From positions 114,042,456 through 114,106,455 of the forward strand of contig NC_135497.1 in the NCBI RefSeq assembly GCF_052857255.1: a stretch of DNA of 64,000 nucleotides, given 5' to 3'. A model generated the notes under the pieces. That model ran no database searches and had not been told where the DNA came from. It saw only the letters and a program-made list of their open reading frames with translations. This document shows positions 48,554 through 59,436 of this stretch, piece by piece. Both the position numbers and the translations under genes were made by a program. Positions within the stretch are counted from its first letter, which is position 1, and the number at the start of each line of letters is the position of its first letter. The DNA is from Amblyomma americanum (taxonomy: Eukaryota; Arthropoda; Arachnida; Ixodida; Ixodidae).

Positions 48554-49038
48554 CAGTCTTTGTCAAAAATACACAGCCCAAGGGATTTGCTTCCAATCCG
48601 TGTAGCGAAGCTCTTAAGCACATTTCACAGTCCTGAGCTTTGAAGGGTTGAGGACTTAAGTTCCTCCCGCCTTCGTAACCCATACAAAAACGCCCTATGG
48701 GCGTCTGTGGAAAAAGCTATGTCCGTCTATGGCCTTCTATGAACGCCTATAAGCACCCACAAAGGTGCTTATTGCCCGCTATTGAAAAATCTATGCCACC
48801 AAAGCTATAGCTTTGGAACCATACAACTGTCTTAAGCTCTCTATACAAAAATATATCAGCCTGTATATACAGCTATAGACATAAATAGGAAATGTTTATA
48901 GTTATTTGGGCCAAAATCCTATAGCCGGCCATAGGACATTTTTGTATGGGAAGATTAGGGTCCCTGAGTATGCAAGAGGAGCCACTCTGCAGGGCTCAGG
49001 AGCAGACCTATTGGGCTGTATACTTTTGACAAAGACTG
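48554..49038. mobile_element. Tc1/mariner-like MITE with nested inverted repeats
   Basis: The left end CAGTCTTTGTCAAAAATACA follows TA. The right end is the complement of CAGTCTTTGTCAAAAGTATA, followed by CA (decayed TA). Both are followed inward by CAGCCCAA. A second inner inverted pair, CCCATACAAAAACGCCCTAT (48,679) and its complement ending at 48,950, is matched over 25 bp. Total about 485 bp with no transposase. The 'CAGT..TTTGTCAAAA' end is typical of Tc1-like elements. The inner palindrome may be part of the same element or a MITE nested in it. Confidence 0.7.
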
Positions 49039-49945
49039 CACATGTGAGTCAGCCATATCTGTGGCAAATGGATCAGAAACAGTTGTAGTCCACATCTGAC
49101 GAGCCTCAACGTCGAATACGTAACGGTGTAAGGTAGGCAGTGCTCATGCGCCTTCTGTTAGAAGAGGGCATTATAAACTTTTGTTACCAAAAGACTTTGT
49201 AGTTACCTGCACAGGTTCGCTTGCGGTACTCAATAACGGTTCTCCCGAGGATATGATTACAAAGAGGAGCGCAAAATTATAATTAACTGGCGCAAAACGA
49301 ACAAGTCGTTAGCAAGCGCAATTTGCCGGGGTCATGTTGTTCTTTAGCACTCTTTATCGCGGCTGACATATTCGCCCGGCTTTGTGAAACGAAAAAAAAG
49401 TGGCCCGCAATCAGGCAGGCAAGTTTCTCTGTAACCGACGCAGTGCGGAAAAGCGAAGCAAGATACCTGCAAAACAGGGGTTTATAACGTGCGCGATTTG
49501 TCTTGTGTGGTGACTCAACAATTTTAACCACGCTTCGTGACATGTCTTCTAATTCTTGCTGTACATAAATATCGCAATTGTTGTTTGCCTTTTGATTGAA
49601 AGATGTGAATTCTATGGTGTAAAAACCGAGAATAAATACAAGTGTGGATGTCCCGCCTTGCATATGCTGGCTACTGTCTTTACTGGACCCTGATTCAGTA
49701 GGCCGCCTAAGGCTGCTTAGTCTGGCTCTAATGAATGCACGTATGCAGCTATCTGAGCTCGAGTCATTAAGAGCCACCTGTAATTGCGCTGTAGAAGTTG
49801 CTAAAATTACGCCTGTGGCCAGCGCCACCTTACATGAAACGACAGCATGTACTGGAGAGGAAACGTACGGGGGAGACTACTTGGCTTCAAGCGCATTAAG
49901 CGCCATAGCTGTTGCTGTGGCTAATAACGATCGCCATTCATTCAA
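49039..49945. other. noncoding, nothing recognised
   Basis: Frames of up to 181 codons exist on the minus strand (49,283-49,828), but I see no domain, and no splice context supports them. Confidence 0.35.
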
Positions 49946-50090
49946 CAAGCAAAGAAGAAGTAAAGGAGGGGAGGTTAACCGGAAGATGATTCCGGCTTGC
50001 TACCCTGCACAGGGAGGAAGGAAAGGGTGTCGTAAACGACGAAAGAACGCCAAGCAAGGACATCTCACACACCCTATCATTAGGTGCTGG
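49946..50090 (+). repeat. dispersed repeat fragment
   Basis: GGGGAGGTTAACCGGAAGAT, GATTCCGGCTTGCTACCCTG and CACAGGGAGGAAGG make a text I associate with a common tick dispersed repeat. No second copy was found in this window, so this is recognition only. Confidence 0.35.
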
Positions 50091-50856
50091 ACTTTTCGGC
50101 TTAAACTGGGGAAAAAAAATACAGGGTAAAAGTACGCCGAATTCAGTTTCCTAAATTCGGTTTCAACCGAAAAAGGCCAGTATTCTCGGCGCGCAAGGCA
50201 TAGCTGGCTGGCTGTTGAATGCTAGTTGCACTCAATCAATTAAAGCTAAGTAGGTTATCCGCGGGCGTGATGTGACCGTAGTATTGTTGAATAAACAGGC
50301 CAGTTGTGCGATTTGAGGCGGGCCCGTAGCCGGGAATGTTTTTGCTGGAAGTACCCAAAGCAATTTCATGTATCGGGAGGTGGGTTGGGATCGCCCCCTC
50401 CCCTTGAAAGCGGGCCTGACTTGGGGTATTGCTTCGCTAGTGTACACGCCTCTTGGGACCGGGAAACACCACCTCCCCGTCGCCTGCTATCTAACAGGGC
50501 ACAGTTTCTTCTCTATCATCACCCGCTTAGATCAAGTGGTCGGTTAAGTAGCGGTTTATCAGCTGCATGTAGCACACTGACACGAAACCGTCCATGGGCG
50601 TCACGAAAAAGCATAACGTCCTGGCTACCCCAACGATTCAGTGCCAGTTCCATCGCTGCCATTAACACGCAGACAAGGTGATGCACCACTCTCTCGCTCA
50701 ACCCACCGCAACAACCACAAATCAACAGTCAACATCAAAAATAAACAAAACATAGAAACATTAAATTCCCCTATGCTTTTCCTGGTTTCAATGTCCTAGT
50801 TCTTCAAATGAAACTTCCACTTGCATTTTCATCTGCCTACTATCTCATCTAACTTG

Positions 50857-51060
50857 GGCCGCAGCCGTGGCCCAGTGTTTCTGGCGCCCGTCTCGGCTGC
50901 GGGAGGTGGTTGGTTCGAAGCCCACTGCCGGACACCCACCGGTAAAAATGAGTACAAGCGTCCCCCGTCCTGGCGCCCGGCTTTCTTTAGGGGTGTGCGC
51001 TTGGGAGAAGCTGCGTAACACCGCAGCGCCCCTCGCGGGCCAAGCCCAGTTTCGAACGAT
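50857..51060 (+). mobile_element. tRNA-derived SINE, third subtype
   Basis: Head GGCCGCAGCCGTGGCCCAGT, B-box-like GGTTGGTTCGAAGCCCACTG, then GACACCCACCGGTAAAAATG, GTACAAGCGTCCCCC, CGCCCGGCTTTCTTTAGGGG and GCGCTTGGGAGAAG. The block order (B box, CACCCACCGG, GTACAAG, CCCGGCTT, CTTGGGA) is the same as in the 186-bp array monomer read on the minus strand, so they are related subtypes. This copy is in the opposite orientation to the array, which starts about 380 bp away. Confidence 0.6.
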
Positions 51061-51439
51061 CATGCAGGTACCCTTCGGCCAGCGTGGTTCGAACGCGGGC
51101 TGTCACTGGGCGAGCGCGCGCCCTAACCGAACGGCCTCTCCTCCTCCGTGAGGACAAAGCAGCCTTTCCGCAGAGAAGGTAAACCCCTTAAGCGCCGCGG
51201 TGGCACCGCGAAACATACGTCGGGACCAGTATCGCCCCCCTCATAGCAACAACCACCAACCACCACGACGCCTCCCCTCTCGCGAGACGTACACACCGTC
51301 GCCCGCAGTTCTCTCGACAGAACTTTCGCCGAACCTTGAACCGCTGGCGCACAGCAGCATCAGCAGCAGTCATAACAAAAAAGGACCACAAGTGGGCTTT
51401 TACCGCATGAAGTGGATTTAGGGTTACTTGACAACGAAT

Positions 51440-53118
51440 CACTGGCCCGTCCACGCAATGGTTTGGTCGAGGACCGTTTTCCCAAGCAGTTTACCCCAGA
51501 AAAGCCGAGCACCAGGCCGTGGGAAATCTTGTACCCATTAGAAAGCCGGTGGGTACCCGGCGGCACTGGGGATCGAACCCAGCACTTCCCGAATACGAGG
51601 CGGATGCTCCACCGTAAGACCATCGCTTTGTTCTCGTGTGGAGTCGGTTTGGTCCGAGACCCTTTTCCCAAGCATTTCACCCTGGAAAAGCCGAGCACCG
51701 GAACGGGGGAAATCTTGTACCCTTTACAAAACCGGTGGGCACTCGGCGGCACTGGTGATCGAACCCAGCGCATCCCGAATACGAGGCGGATGCTCCACCG
51801 TAAGACCATGGCTTTGGTCTCGTGTGGAGTCGGTTTGGTCCAAGACCCTTTTCCCAAGCATTTCACCCTGGAAAAGCCGAGCACCGGAACGGGGGAAATC
51901 TAGTACCCTTTAGAAAACCGGTGGGTACTCGGCGGCACTGGGGATCGAACCCAGCGCATCCCGAATGCGAGGCGGATGCTCCACCGTAAGACCATCGCTT
52001 TGGTCTCGTGTGGAGTCGGTTTGGTCGAAGACCCTTTTCCCAAGCATTTCACCCTGGAAAAGCCGAGCACCGGAACGGGGGAAATCTTGTACCCTTTAGA
52101 AAACCCGTGGGTACTCGGCGGCACTGGTGATCGAACCCAGCGCATCCCGAATACGAGGCGGATGCTCCACCGTAAGACCATCGCTTTGGTCTCGTGTGGA
52201 GTCGGTTTGGTCCAAGACCCTTTTCCCAAGCATTTCACCCTGGAAAAGCCGAGCACCGGAACGGGGGAAATCTAGTACCCTTTAGAAAACCGGTGGGTAC
52301 TCGGCGGCACTGGTGATCGAACCCAGCGCATCTCGAATGCGAGGCGGATGCTCCACCGTAAGACCATCGCTTTGGTCTCGTGTGGAGTCGGTTTGGTCCA
52401 AGACCCTTTTCCCAAGCATTTCACCCTGAAAAAGCCGAGCACCGGAACGGGGGAAATCTAGTACCCTTTAGAAAACCCGTGGGTACTCGGCGGCACTGGG
52501 GATCGAACCCAGCGCATCCCGAATGCGAGGCGGATGCTCCACCGTAAGACCATCGCTTTGGTCTCGTGTGGAGTCGGTTTGGTCCAAGACCCTTTTCCCA
52601 AGCATTTCACCCTGGAAAAGCCGAGCACCGGAACGGGGGAAATCTTGTACTCTTTAGAAAACCCGTGGGTACTCGGCGGCACTGGTGATCGAACCCAGCG
52701 CATCCCGAATACGAGGCGGATGCTCCACCGTAAGACCATCGCTTTGGTCTCGTGTGGAGTCGGTTTGGTCGAAGACCCTTTTCCCAAGCATTTCACCCTG
52801 GAAAAGCCGAGCACCGGAACGGGGGAAATCTAGTACCCTTTAGAAAACCGGTGGGTACTCGGCGGCACTGGTGATCGAACCCAGCGCATCTCGAATGCGA
52901 GGCGGATGCTCCACCGTAAGACCATCGCTTTGGTCTCGTGTGGAGTCGGTTTGGTCCAAGACCCTTTTCCCAAGCATTTCACCCTGGAAAAGCCGAGCAC
53001 CGGAACGGGGGAAATCTAGTACCCTTTAGAAAACCGGTGGGTACTCGGTGGCACTGGTGATCGAACCCAGCGCATCTCGAATGCGAGGCGGATGCTCTAC
53101 CATACGACCATCGCTCAG
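51440..53118 (-). repeat. tandem array of nine 186-bp SINE-derived units
   Basis: The marker GTAC in each unit starts at 51,531, 51,717, 51,903, 52,089, 52,275, 52,461, 52,647, 52,833 and 53,019: eight consecutive spacings of exactly 186 bp. Read on the minus strand each unit has a tRNA-like head (GATGGTCTTACGGTGGAGC, a GCATCC/GGATGC stem, B box GGTTCGATCCCC or GGTTCGATCACC), then GAGTACCCACCGG, GGTACAAGATTTCCCCC, GGTGCTCGGCTTTTCCAGGG and TGAAATGCTTGGGAAAAGGG, and a linker ACTCCACACGAGACCAAA. The head and body equal the dispersed SINE at 35,244-35,445. The first unit at the left end is the most diverged. The last head (53,050-53,112) has the least decayed A-box region (GGTCGTATGGTAGAGC). Confidence 0.95.
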
Positions 53119-55180
53119 TTACTTTTTTTAATGATGATTGCAATTTCTTCTACAAGCACAGCTCGAGGTACTACCATTCGCAGATTAACTACTGATAAAT
53201 AAATTGTTCATGCTGACGAAAACGCCGAGGTAGACACTTAGCAGCCTTTCACCACGCAGGATTGGGACATTAAATCATCGATAAAAGTCAGTAGTGCATT
53301 TCTCGAAAATAATATTCGCCGAAATAAACACCGACAAAAGTGCGCTGAATATTCAAAACATAAAAAACTGAAAAGTCTTAAGACCTGCCTATCATGCGCA
53401 GGCACGACGTGCTCAAGAAACGAAACAGTGCCTGGCGGGCATTCCGAACTGTCGATCGTTATGAGCACAGGCCGAAGGTTCCCATTCTCGAGGATATTTG
53501 GAGGAATCGCGTAAAGCCCTGGCGTTTGCATATGTCCCAGCGAACCATGTTTTAGGAAGCCCCGCAAACGAACGAACTATACGGTTTCGGTGTTGTTGGC
53601 ACAGCGCAACGAGGGCAACTTTTCATTGCTGCAGGTTCCCTTGGCGTGCTTTCTGACGCTCTTCGTGTGAGAGAGAATCGCCTTTCCCTCCCGCCAGCCG
53701 AGTACGCACCACGCGACCAAAGCTTGCGCCTTTCTGAGGCGACGCGGGGACGGACGCCCCATGGCTGAGTGCAGACACGTTGCTCCAGCAGTAGATACAA
53801 CGGGTTGCGCTCTGAGGGGCACCCGTGCAAGACGCTGACGTTGGCATGTTTTCTAAGGGCCCCATAATTTTGAGCGTCTAGGGGCAGAGACGGTAGTTTG
53901 TCCAGTAGCACATACCACATTGGTTTTTCAGTAAAGCCCTCCACCGTGTGACTACCGTTTTAACGTGTTCTTTAAAAGTGCTGCATACGTGGGTGGGGGA
54001 AAGCGAACGAATTGAAATCCCGATCTCAAACACTCAATCGGCGTCGATTTGAAAGTGGCCATTGGAGGCTTGATATATTATGTCATCTGTTGCATGTTAA
54101 TTTTTCTAGAATATAGAGCAATGCGTCAGTATAGCCCGCCCTTGAGTTCTTCCTTACAGTGGTTCTTTCAGGGGGAACTAAAAACCGTAACAGTACGACT
54201 CACTGCTGTGGTACCGTCGACAGTGCGATCGACTATCAACGTTCCAGTATACAGGTTAGACGCAACGGGTAGTCAATACGTTCAAATAAGCAAGCGTCTG
54301 TAGGCATGCTCACAGCATACTCATATTGGTACCGTTTCATATCACAAGTCTACTTTGCGGACACCACCACGGACAAATACTACAGCGGCACAAAAACGGA
54401 CGTAAAATTAAACGTCCCGGCCCGTGCCAAACTTCGCAGGTAACGTCTGAAAAACTTTCTCCTAAGCTATCGCATCTTCCTTCCTCCCAACTCTGAGCAC
54501 ACTCGCCGAGAAGGAATATATATGCATTCGCAAAGTACAATTACTGTCACTCCCGCCCAATTTAATTACAACACATGTTATAAACCAACGAGTATGTAGC
54601 GGTTATCCTGATACAAAATACACCTATACTGAATTTATTTTCGCGCCGAACAATAACCCCAGTTTCTTCTGCACCTCAGCCCTCCACGTGTCTCTCTTAA
54701 ACGTTACAGAGTTGGATGGCTGTCACTCTATCCTATCCCAGGAGCTTCGCCCAGTACTCCAATTTCTCTTCATACTACAATTTATTTACGTTTGTTTGTT
54801 GCCACATAATGCAGCCTCTCATGAGGCTATGGCAGCTATGTGCGAGGCCTGACGATCGCTATACATGCGCCTGCCTACAGGCTCCTGTGCGGACCACCAG
54901 GACGCCCCTCGTCGGTGATCTTCACAACCCGGGCGCGGGTCGTGTAGTAAAATGCTTCGCTCACTTGCGAGGAGGGAATACTTGCGTTGCTGGTATGATT
55001 TCCGCACAATTGCCGCGAAGTGTTTTCTCCAAATTATGCTTGTAATTAAATCAAATCGTTGTCTTGTCCTTACTTATTGCGAGTGTAAAATGTGTGGGTA
55101 AGCCGAAAAAGTCTTCTCGATACTCTGTGGTCGCTTCGTTAGGGAGGGGATTGTGGCTACATCTTCTGTTCCCCTCTGTT
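53119..55180. other. noncoding, no gene recognised
   Basis: A minus-strand frame at 53,552-53,944 (130 codons) contains the protein-like text WYVLLDKLPSLPLDAQNYG and GALRKHANVSVLH, but no family is recognised. The rest is AT-rich with short frames. Confidence 0.35.
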
Positions 55181-55186
55181 CTCGAT

Positions 55187-55275
55187 TATGATGATGATGA
55201 TGATATCCTCAGGCTTAATGGCACATACCCGCGGCGGGGGATTGGCCAGGGTGCATTGCGGATAAGATACTCTTA
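55187..55275 (+). repeat. (ATG)n microsatellite plus dispersed repeat fragment
   Basis: About six TGA/ATG units (55,187-55,203), then CCTCAGGCTTAATGGCACAT and GCGGGGGATTGGCCAGGG, related to 35,555-35,640. Confidence 0.6.
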
Positions 55276-56830
55276 GCCTACGTCAATGTCATCGTTTTCC
55301 GATATGGTCGCTGTCGGCGCTGCGCGCAACTTTAGCTTCTCCTCAGCTTTCACACCGACTTGGCTTACCTAGCTGTTTCTTTGGTTTCTTTGGTCATGGG
55401 ACAGGTGGATATAATGCAAATTTAAACCAAGCTTATAACTAGTGTCGCTGACATCGTCTTTCTTGCCTTCGTCATCGTCATCGCTTTTCGACATGCCTCG
55501 CACCCTCCTGTTGGCCCCATTACTTTTTCAGGGTACTCGCAGGTAGCGATTAACCTTAGCTCAGTCGTTCCGAGAATGAATGGGCTGTTCTGGGGGATTT
55601 GGTTACGCTCAAGAGACTAAGATTTCTGCCTCACACTTCTTGACCATAAGGACATGCCCATATTTTTATGGGTGGCATTTAGGCGTGATTCTGCGGTGAC
55701 TTGGTTCGCAATCTGGTTAGTACTGTCCCTAAGGATTGCGATCTGGCAGTGTACAGTGTGAATCAGGGGCTAAGTGTAGTAGTACTCATGCCACTTATAC
55801 TATGCAGTGTCCGAACTTGGTAAACAAGGGAGCCATACAGCGATAGAATTAGAATAAATAATAAGCGTTTCTTGATGCAAAACTGTAATTAACTGCAAAA
55901 CTCACTTCGGCAGCGAGCAGACTACCTCTTGAGGTATTTTTTTTTACGCGTGTAAATAAACAGGTTGTGAAACAAGCAGGCCTAAGTACGTGCAGGAAAA
56001 AGATAATAGCAGCGGTGGCGCATGTTTGCGCTGGGTCCCACAAGGTGCAACGTTTTGTTCAGTTTCGGTTTTCATGTTTATGTGTTTTAAAGTTTAATTA
56101 CCACAATTTTCTGGCAGAATCGACAATCAGCGGCTAGAAGTCTGCGGATTAACCAGACGAATTCAGGAAAATGTTAATATTGGCAATGCAATGCTGAACA
56201 TTTTATTTACGCGAAGAATCCCTGGCAACGTAGCGAAAAGCCTGTTCAAATGGTCCAAACCATGACGTAAGCTGTTTTCGAATTGAAAGCACACGGACTA
56301 ATTTATTTATTCATGCATTTAATTATTTTGCTTCAAAACGTCCAGACCAGCGCATAAGAAATGGAACAGGAAAAGCAAGAGACTCACTGGTACTTCCCTC
56401 GAAAAGAAGCTAACCATTCTAAGTCATACGGAAAATGCAGCGCGCCTGCATTGGTACGATAACCGAGGAAAGCTGTGTGCTCAGGAAAGAGACAAGCATT
56501 CGTAAAAGCGCTCCTTACATGTGCGAGTGAGTCACACATGGTTTCAAAATGGAGCATACATAGTACATACCGAACCTCATTTAAATTTCTTACACAGAAA
56601 AAAAGAAGAAAAAAATTTACGATCGATACGCGCGACTCTACTGCGTTGCAATTCTGGTGGGGGACAGAAATTGAGCAGAATGCAGTCATGACGCGTAAAT
56701 ACTGCATACAGACTTCTGCACGCCTGTTAAGAGTGCTCTAACAGCGCGCTTCGGTGTGCGTTGGCGGCATACCTCGCTGCCTCTTGGGCTCGACTTAAGT
56801 TTTTGAGACAAGAGAAGTAAAGCAAACTCC
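55276..56830. other. AT-rich noncoding, nothing recognised
   Basis: No domain-bearing frame and no repeat structure that I can define. Confidence 0.4.
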
Positions 56831-57660
56831 TTACGAAAGTGAATGCACGATCGACTATTATTTCGACCGGCGGGTCGCTCACAAATATCGTCAGGACACT
56901 CAGTAGTGCTGCGTTCGAGCGCTGTGGACAAGCAAGCGTTGGGAGCACTGCGTGCGAGTGGTGTGCAGCGTCGGTGGTGGTCGTCCGAGAAGCCTTGCCT
57001 TCTTCGCTCATCAATCCTGCTGCGGCGGGGCCCAGCCGCAAAGCACGCTGGCGACGCAATCGAAAGGGGCCGGGGGGTTTCGGCGGGCGTGACAGCGGCA
57101 CCTCGCGACGTGAAGCCCGCCGGTGGCGTGTCGTGCGTCGGTGGAGGCGTTGTCCCGCGCCCGTCGCCGTGGAGCGGCGCGGACCACCGCCGCCGCGTTC
57201 CTCGCGGAGAGAAATCGTTGGGCGCTGCCCCGAGCGCTACTTTCGGGCCGTCCCCGTCGGGGTCAGTCGGAGTTTCGATTTATCACCGCGAGCGGCGCAG
57301 CGCCCCGGCGCTCAGGCCCGAGCAGCAGGTAGCCGGCGTCTTGGTAACAGCACAATCCGTTACTGTCAGCAGCTTCGGGCTCAAGGTCAGCCCCGCTGCC
57401 GGCGTCTTCATCGCTTCCTGGCCGCCCCGCGAGGTCGCTAGCCGCGCACCGGTCCGTCAGGTTGGCCGGCACCTTTCAACGAGAAGTAATCGGCCCTGCC
57501 GCTGACCGCCCGGTGGTCCGCGACGCCTCTGGCGGTCCCGCCATCCGTCTGCGGCGCCGACCCCGGCCAGCCGCCCCGGCGCGGGGCCCCGCGAGATGAC
57601 GCCGCCAACAGTGGCGGATAAATAAGCAGCGGCAGTCCGGCGCCGCATTTTATTCACCGC
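56831..57660. other. CpG-rich block without a recognised gene
   Basis: Two long plus-strand frames overlap here (200 and 220 codons) in different phases, both Arg/Pro/Ser-rich. Mutual overlap and lack of any domain argue for composition and not coding. Confidence 0.4.
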
Positions 57661-59289
57661 GACGCCCTCTCTGCCTGAGCACACAGCGCTGTAGCCCCCC
57701 ACCTGAAAGCAAAATAAAAGATTGCGAAGGCACCGTATTCGTACGTACAGCTTACCGCGAGCCTCATTTGTAACGGCGAAAACATCCCGAGAGTGCGCCA
57801 GGCGTCGTTTATTTCCACTTCGCGTGTATCGACAACCACACGCGGCGCAGAGCAGACGCTCCCCTCCGGTCACCTGCATGGTGATCAGGAGCGCGGCGTA
57901 ATGCGGTATCACAAGGCAGCGGAAGTCGCATGCAGAGCGGAGGCGGGGATCCGTGCATACGAGACGCGGTGCTGATAGCAGTGTTCAGTAAAGACCCGCC
58001 CAACATACGTTTTACACCGGAGCACCTCGCTGTTACATAATTACGCCACGCGCGTTTGGAGCGCAGATGTGCATAGTTCGTGTACACCGGCCAGTCTGCG
58101 CCGCTAGCCGGAAGGCTAGAAAAGATTACTGAGAGAGTGAGTCCGCTTACTTTCGCAAAACGCCTCGTTGCTTTGTACGAAATTTCACGAACGAAACAAG
58201 ACGCCAAAATATGAATTACCGCGTGCAGCTTATGCGAAAAAGAATTGATGGTCTCTTCGCACAAAGTAAGCATTCCTTGCTGCCTGGTCCGAATAAAGAT
58301 GTAACGCCATGCTCAGACCCCTCGACGCGGTGGCGAACTGCACGGCTCAAGGCAGACGTCGCGCTGCAGCTGCTCTGTGCAGCCGCGGGAACGACTTTCC
58401 CCGCATCCGACATACGGCTTCGCCTGCTCGAAACAAAGAGATTATGTCCTAGTGCGAAAGAAAACACGTGGCTTCTTCTTCGGCCGTGCGTCTTCTGAAG
58501 CTAATGAAAGCAGCCGTGAAATAAGCCGTTGCGTCCCGGTTAGTGATGGACGGAAAGGTAGTGGACCAATTTTTACAGCGGCAGCTGTTAGCGCCTCAAC
58601 TCCCGAGTCGTGGTGTCGTCGTTGTCCGCAGAGAGGAGGCGGGGAGAGGACGCGCTGACGAAGGGCACTGAAGCGAGCGTGATGTGCGGCCAGAGGGAGG
58701 GAAACAGCTGAAATGTAACGTGCTAAAAAGGTGAGCTGGAGAGAAAGTAACTAAAAAAGAAAAATTGTGGGGACGCTTAATTCACTTTGTGGAATGCGAC
58801 AGGATTAGTTGTAACGCTGCTGCTACATGTTTTTGCGTTGGTGTTAGTTCTTTCACCACATACACAATGTCACTGTCACCGTATCTTTATTTGCGCACAC
58901 ATAATCACGCACCGAGTGAGTGCGCCGAGGGCCTGTTCCAACCTCCTTGTCTCCCCTTGCACGGTTGCGCGCTCCCCTCTCGTTTTTCAGTTTTTAATTT
59001 TCGCGCAATGGTCACGTGACCTTGTAACGTCATCGCCACCTCGACCAGTCAGCGACTTTTGTGACTAAGGCAGGTCGCGAGATGGTATGATGTGAAGTCT
59101 GTTGCTCTCGAATTAAAAATACTGGCTCCTCCCTCGGCAAGCGGCGGCCGCTCCTTCTGTTGCTGCGCCTGTCGTATACATATCGTCAGCGGCGCGTGGC
59201 TATAGGACCATCAACGTAGGTATGCTCATAGCATAGGTATATTGAGATACAACTCATGAACTCGAAAGGAAAATTCCCTCAGAGGAAGC
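57661..59289. other. noncoding, nothing recognised
   Basis: Mixed GC content, short frames only, no conserved motif seen on either strand. Confidence 0.35.
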
Positions 59290-59436
59290 CCTCCAGCCAA
59301 TGGCGTCGGCCAATTGTCACATGGCGTCGCGATTAATACCGTTGCACCTGTCATCTACCGACAATGTCACAATAGCAGGTGCAAATGGATTAACCGCGAC
59401 GACGTGACCGCCGGCCAATGCCATTGACTGCAGGGC
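59290..59436. repeat. imperfect palindrome with CCAAT motifs
   Basis: The left arm has CCAATGGCGTCGGCCAATTG, GTCACATGGCGTCGCGATTA and CCGTTGCACCTG. The right arm reverse-complements to a matching series (CAATGGCATTGGCCGG, GTCACGTCGTCGCGGTTAAT, TTTGCACCTG). Each arm is about 55-60 bp with a loop of about 20 bp. CCAAT occurs in both arms. Confidence 0.65.

Noticed and set aside
51412..52833. Repetitive open frames across the 186-bp array on both strands
   Set aside because: 186 is divisible by 3, so any open frame stays open through the array; the sequence is SINE-derived and not a repeat protein.
51440..53118. CRISPR array or prokaryotic repeat cassette
   Set aside because: Units are contiguous 186-bp copies without unique spacers, in a eukaryotic context with spliced genes and SINEs.
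56839..57505. Two overlapping 200- and 220-codon frames
   Set aside because: Mutually overlapping in different phases, low-complexity Arg/Pro/Ser, no conserved motif.
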